The position numbers were made by a program, and so were the translations under genes. Shown piece after piece: positions 58,558 to 64,000 of a stretch of 64,000 bases of DNA. Position 1 is the first letter of the stretch. Each line of letters starts with the position of its first letter. Below the pieces are notes generated by a model. That model was not told where the DNA came from and searched no databases. It saw only the letters and a list, made by a program, of their open reading frames with translations. Origin of the DNA: Cliona cf. orientalis. Lineage: Eukaryota > Porifera > Demospongiae > Clionaida > Clionaidae. The stretch is taken from positions 310,001 to 374,000 of the forward strand of contig OZ005691.1 in NCBI GenBank assembly GCA_963930775.1. Reading direction: 5' to 3'.

Positions 58558-61500
58558 ATGGCTGAGCAAGACAAGCCTAAGGCGCCGCCAGAAGGTGCTG
58601 CTTCTTCAATGGCCTCTTCCTCCTCCATATCTGATACGATATCGGAACTTCTTCAGAACCCTGCCCAGGTGGACATAGCTACCACTCTTGGTCTCCTTGA
58701 CGATCCCTCTAACCCGATAGCTGGGGGTGACTTGGACACCAGTGCTATGCTAGATCCATCATCGTTCCTAGAATCACCTTCAACTGTTGTAAGCAGTGCT
58801 GCTCAAACTGTTACTGGTAGTGGTACCTTTACGACAGATCCTTTAAACGTTCGAAAGAGCATCACTGCTTCTTCAAGTTCTCCCTCCAAAAGCTTAGAAG
58901 CTATCTCGAATAGGCTTCTCCAAAATATAAGCTCCTCTATTGTGTCATCAGAGAGGGGGCCAAGTGTAACTTTGGCTCAAAAATCTCAACATTTAACATC
59001 GGGAAGGGTAGCTGTTGATGCTGCGTCCAAGGTTGCTACTGCTCCTCTTACTCTTCCCACTAGCGGTGATACAATGGCTGATTTGACAAGTATCATTAAT
59101 TCAATTGTAAGTCGAGAGCAACAGGCTGTAGCAACAGTTCTGACATCATCATCCACTCTGTCTCAGTCGCAGTCCACTATGACTTCCAATCCCGGTTCCA
59201 TTCCAAATCCCATTCCCATTCCAAGTGCTACTCACATTCCTCATTCCGTCGGAACTTCTGCAACGGAACAGAAAAGCTCTGCAGCAAAGCAGAAAGAAAG
59301 TATCATGCACATGAGTATGGCTATTCCAAGCTTGGGTGATTTATGCAAATCGCTCGGTGTCAATATCAGCAAAGAAACGCCACCTTTCCGAGCATGTACA
59401 CCAGCTACTTCTTTATCTTCTACTACCCCCACTACCACTGCTAGCCTTCCTCCAACTGCAGCTGTTGATAAAACAGAGAAGGAAGCAAGTGCACCAGTGA
59501 TAGATCAATCGACAGCACCAAAGGTAGACAGCAGTGTGTCCACCGTAAGTGTGTTGGACGAAGCTAAAAAGCTTAAGAGTGCTGCTGATTCAGCAGCGGG
59601 GAAGCCAGCGGTGGTGATACCCAGCTCTTTCCTTGCTGCTATCCAACTGCAGCCAGCTTCTTCATCACAGAACAAATCTTCTCCAACTCAGACAGTAGCC
59701 TCCTCCCAGCCTCAAGCAGCTACAGCTCCCCCTCCTCCTCAAAAAGCTTTGACACAGAGTTTACCATTCTCTGGTGGCGCAGCTTCAGCTACTTTTTTAG
59801 CCCCTTCTGCACTACCTGGTAGCGTAACTGTTGGAAAAAGTACACCTCTACAGACTAAGACTAAGACTACCAGTGAATCAATCGGTGTGCAAGCTTCAGT
59901 TTCTCAGTCTCAAACTAGCATGCAAAAGGCTGTACAGATCGGTTCTTTAGCATCTCAAAAGCAGCATTGCAGCACTAAGACAGTCTCAACAGCCAACATA
60001 ACTCCTTCAGTAGCAACACAAACAACCACCAAGTCTTCGGTTTCCCGGAAAATTCCCACCCCATCTTCCACTAACACCATGACTCCACCCACTGCCACGC
60101 CCACCACAGGCACAGGAGCCGTGACTATTAAAAGCCAACAACAAGCAGCTGGGAGCAGCAGTGTTCCGATGGATAGCTCAGCTGCGACAACTACGCCGAA
60201 AGACATTAACCTACCAATCCTGCAATTTCTACAAGCTAATTTCCCAGCGCTTCAGCTGGGCACCCTATCAGCATCTGGAGGGGGAAGTGGAGCAGGCAAG
60301 GGAAAGAGAGAGGGAGGAGGAGGGGGAGATGGCTCAAGTAAGGAGGTTCTTCAAGTTCAGACTCTCCTCGCTCACGTTCTTCAACAGCAGCAGCAGTTGC
60401 AGCAGCTCCAACAGCAAGCCCAGCAGCAGGTCCAGAAGGCCATAGCGTCAGGACAACCCCTGGCCGCCCCAGGCAACACTGGTAAGGCTAAAATCTAGCT
60501 TGATTCTTTAAAATTTCACCATTTGATTTCTGAGGATTTGCATACACTGTACTATCATTATGCCTTTGGTGCTTATTTTTGTGGGATTTTCAGTGAAATC
60601 TGTTTGAAATTGTGATCCCTTGAGAAGTTCGTGCAACTCGTGTAAATTGGTCATGGGGGGGTCTGAAAATATTTATTATTGTAGTAATAATTCCCCAAAC
60701 CTCTAACTGCAGCCTCTACTGCTTCCTCTCAATCCGCTGGTGGTGGTGGTGTGACACCAAAACAGTCATCATCTGCAGCAGCAGCTGCGAGACAGAAGCG
60801 TTCCACCACTCCAGTATTTGCTCAGATTCTGCCCCACCAGGTTACTAGCGGGGGCACAACGAAAGTCACCATATCTCAAGGAGTGGTGGGCCGTCCCACT
60901 CCCATCGTTATTCCAAAGCAGCCAAAGCTGAAGAGTGGTGCTGCAGCTATCGGAGGAGGAGGGGGTGGAGGATTTACGAGTCCTCTCCTTCTCTCTCGAC
61001 AGAAAAAGGCCCCCAAAGTGAGCTCCACTCTCGTATCGATACCCACCGCAGCGGCTGTGGTGGGGGCGGGGGACCGTTTGTCACCTTTGACCTCCACCGG
61101 TACGATGACGACACCCCAGACAAGGGGGCGGGGCAGAGAGGGAGGAGGAGGAGGAGGCGGGGGTATGACAAGGATGTCGACGAGAACGGCCGCAAAGCAG
61201 CACCATCTCACTAAGACGCTCGTCGAGCCAGTCGATGCAGAGCCGATGGATTTGGACGTGGGGGAACCGTTTCAAGTTTTGGAGCTCCCCCCTCACTTGA
61301 AGGACCACTCGTATTCATGCTACAATCCCGAGGAGGGGGAGAGAATTGCCGGTCAGCAGGGATTGAGCATCAGGGTGTTCTCGGGGATTCCCCCTGCTCG
61401 AGTGTCGTACGCCCCTCCCCTCCCTGATTCACCGAACACGCTTTATAAGCTTCTCAAGGTCATTCCGAAGAAGACGGCATCTAGACGCTCGAGTGCTGCT

Positions 61501-64000
61501 TCGTCGAAGACACCTTCAAGGAGAAACAGAAGGTAAGCCCTGAGTAAAATAGTGTTCATTATGGATATTTTAGCCATGTACTTTTGTGTTTTCTGATGGT
61601 CAAAATTAATTGATAAAGATAACATTTCTCTCTCTCTATCAGTCGTGCTACCCCATCTGGCGGAAACCGTAACCGTCGAGCTGCCGGAGGGGGAGGGGGA
61701 GGAACTGGGCGTGGCACCCCCCGGGGGAGGGGAGATGGGTCCAAGCCATCATCCCGGGGAGGTACTGAGGAGCCATCGGCTAGCTCAGGGTCAGAGTCAT
61801 CAGACAGTGAATCAGAACTGTCTAAGGTAAAATTAATAATTTGTAAAATTTTATATACAACGTGAATACCGTACTTAATCTAATATAACGCATGGAAAAG
61901 ATAATAATTCCAGTTTTGAAAAACGTGCGTTTTTCTGGTAAAGGTCGTCAATCACTCGTATACAAACGTTATGAGAATTCGTAAAATGCTAATTTCTTGC
62001 GCTAAATTGGATCATGCGTTGTATTCGATTAACTACGGTATATTTCTTTTCTAGGTTGAGCGTAGGCGGTCCCAGAGGACGGCCGGTCAGCGAAAGCGTT
62101 ACGTGGATGACCTCAACATTTCCTTCAGCGATGAAGAGATGCAGGAGGGGATCATGAACCCAGCCTCCAGACCAAAGAAGGAGTACAAAGGTCAGAGAAA
62201 AAAAAATAACAGTATGATATCCGAAATACTATCCTGGTCCCTACTGTTGTTTTGGAGTAGCCATAATTGATTTGTCAAAATTTCTTAAAATTTTGATAAT
62301 AACTTTGCGTATATCTCCATAGGTTATGGAGAGGAGGAGGATTCAGAGTATGACCACGCCCAGGAGGGAGCCCCTGGTGCCGGATTCACTAACGGGGGGA
62401 GCAAGTCCGTCAAAAACAAAATCGCCCTCAACCCAACAGAGGGCTTCCACCACAGCGATGTGTACTTTGAACCCCCTCCCGAGGAAGCGAACGTCGTCGA
62501 GAGAGTTCTATCGATGAGAACTAGAGAGCCAAAAAGCGAAGAAGAGAGAAAGAAATACGGAAATTCCGTCGAAGAATTCTTCGTAAAGTATCGGAATTAC
62601 TCATACCTTCATGCGGAGTGGTGCACGTACGATAAGCTACTGGTCGGAGACAAGAGATTCGATGGAAAGGCAAAGAGATTTCGGGCAAAACAGGCCACCT
62701 TGATGGCAAATGCCAACGTGGACGATGAGTTGTTTAATCCAGAGTACACCATGGCAGATAGAGTACTGGACGTGGCTACCCAGGTGAGAGAAAAGGTTCT
62801 TTTTCTGTGAAAAATGCGATATAATGTACATGTAGATTATAGCCTATGGTACAGAATGCTATTTTGACTGATTTTATTAAGATGTAATTTTCATAAATGT
62901 TTCACTGTATCTATGGGCCCAGAGGTAATGATCTCTCAACTGCCCCCATACATGTGTCTGGATGAAATGGCCACATGCACATATTCTCATATGCTGTTCT
63001 AGAATATTTACCTTCTGATCATTTTTTTTTAAATTTCCTTTCCCATTCCCCAGACTGAGCCTAATGGTGATATAGTGACGCACTACCTGGTCAAGTGGCG
63101 ATCCCTTCCCTACGAGGAGGCAACTTGGGAGCTCGAGGAAGACACTGACCCCGAAACGATACGGAAATTCAACAAGCTACAGATGGTCCCGCCCGACGAC
63201 GAGCTCCAGTTTAAGCCACGCCCACCTCCGTCCCTCTTCAAGCCACTGAAGGAGTGTAAAGAGTACGGGGATGGGAACAGACTCCGGGGCTACCAGCTCG
63301 AGGGAGTCAACTGGCTACTCTTCAACTGGTACACGAGACAGAACTGCATCCTAGCGGACGAGATGGGACTAGGGAAGACAGTGCAGTCTATTGTACTGTT
63401 CAATGAGATATTTGTAAGTTTTGTGTGGAAATTCCCAAGCTTGTGCTAAAGAGAAAGGGACGTACAATGTACACGATAGTTCAGGCTTATAACCTAATAT
63501 GGATAGATTGATAGCAGCCGAACTGTACTAGAGCACCACAGACCCTTTGCCCCATATACACCCAATAGTATTCTGAATCTGATTTCACCTATGGAGTTAA
63601 TTGAATACAACGCATTATCCAATTTAACGCAAGAAATTAGCATTTTACAAATTCTCATAATGTTTGTACATGCATATGGAGTGATTGACGACCTTTATCA
63701 GAAAAACGTGTGTTTTTCAAAATTGAAATTTTTTTCCATGCGTTGTATTAGATTAAGTACGGTAGTTTACGATATACTCTATACAATCTTATATGCAGAG
63801 AGCTGGTATCTACGGCCCCTTCCTAGTGATAGCTCCCCTCTCCACCATCGCCAACTGGCAGAGAGAGTTTGAGTCGTGGAGTGACTTTAACGTGGTCATC
63901 TACCACGGCAGCGTCTACAGTCGCCGGCTGATCAACGAGTACGAGCTCTACTACAGGGACGCCAGCGGGAAGGTCATCACGGACGCATTCAAGTTCAACG
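58558..64000 (+). CDS. Chromodomain helicase, CHD subfamily III (CHD6-9 / Kismet type), 5' part
   Basis: Exons 58558-60481, 60713-61532, 61643-61826, 62055-62190, 62323-62783, 63054-63413 and 63799 to the window edge read in one frame for about 1360 residues. The first 1000 residues are Ser/Thr/Gln/Gly-rich and disordered. Two chromodomains follow: [20 protein letters not shown], then [20 protein letters not shown]. The SNF2 ATPase begins with [17 protein letters not shown], motif [10 protein letters not shown], and motif Ia [15 protein letters not shown]. The EANVVERVL lead-in and the DVYFEPP region match CHD7/8/9. These enzymes slide nucleosomes at enhancers and promoters. The start was taken at 58558; a spliced upstream start is possible. 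The helicase C-terminal, SLIDE/SANT and BRK regions lie beyond the window. Confidence 0.9.
61867..62040. repeat. MITE-like inverted-repeat element, family V, full copy
   Basis: It starts TACCGTACTTAATCTAATA and ends TATTCGATTAACTACGGTA. It contains AAAGGTCGTCAATCAC and GAAAAACGTGCG. It lies in a CHD intron. Related copies are at 1-89 and, inverted, at 63590-63764. Confidence 0.85.
63590..63764. repeat. MITE-like inverted-repeat element, family V, inverted copy
   Basis: An inverted copy of 61867-62040 in the next-but-two CHD intron, ending AGATTAAGTACGGTA. Its other end is degenerate (TATGGAGTTAATTGAATAC). It contains GTGATTGACGACCTTT, matching the motif seen upstream of PLAC8 genes. Confidence 0.85.

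Overview
The window is nuclear DNA from an intron-rich, gene-dense animal. The proteins are clearly metazoan (RAB2, PRMT7, DGAT1, GINS3, POP4, EMC8/9, TOX-type HMG box, subfamily III CHD) but well diverged from vertebrates. Introns are mostly 50-500 bases and intergenic distances are often below 300 bases. An early-branching invertebrate fits best, and a demosponge of the Amphimedon type is my inference; nothing in the sequence proves the species. Two 200-N assembly gaps lie at 17472-17671 and 52647-52846.

Layout. At 1-5.7 kb: the tail of an unknown plus-strand gene, a UBE2Q-like E2 (minus) and, head-to-head with it, a TOX4-like HMG-box gene (plus). At 6.6-9.1 kb: two divergent intronless PM20D2-like peptidase M20 genes whose start codons are 56 bases apart. 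At 9.4-17.5 kb: an intronless GT47/exostosin glycosyltransferase, a 12-exon PRMT7 (minus) and a BOLA3 gene (plus) running into the first gap. At 17.7-27.7 kb: seven more PM20D2-like genes (one cut by the gap). They share almost identical blocks separated by divergent blocks, and a partial EMC8 duplicate is trapped between two copies. At 27.9-37.5 kb: EMC8/9, DGAT1, POP4 and GINS3 in alternating orientation. At 37.8-49.1 kb: a tandem array of six PLAC8-family genes on the minus strand, all with the same four-exon pattern. At 49-52.5 kb: no recognisable gene. At 52.5-56.9 kb: two gene fragments at the second gap (one TMEM42-like) and RAB2. At 58.6 kb to the end: the 5' part of a CHD6-9/Kismet-type remodeler, cut by the window edge.

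Several patterns run through the window. Neighbouring genes are repeatedly arranged head-to-head around short shared promoters. Two lineage-specific tandem families (PM20D2 and PLAC8) show signs of gene conversion or recent duplication. Small non-autonomous inverted-repeat elements ending in TACCGTA/TACGGTA occur in introns throughout. CT-repeat tracts recur at 3' splice sites. NRF1-like TGCGCATGCG palindromes lie just upstream of most PLAC8 genes and some PM20D2 genes.

All exon boundaries were read by eye from splice consensus, reading-frame continuity and remembered family sequences. For UBE2Q, TOX, PRMT7, DGAT1, EMC8, POP4, RAB2 and PLAC8 A-E the inferred exons sum to a whole number of codons.
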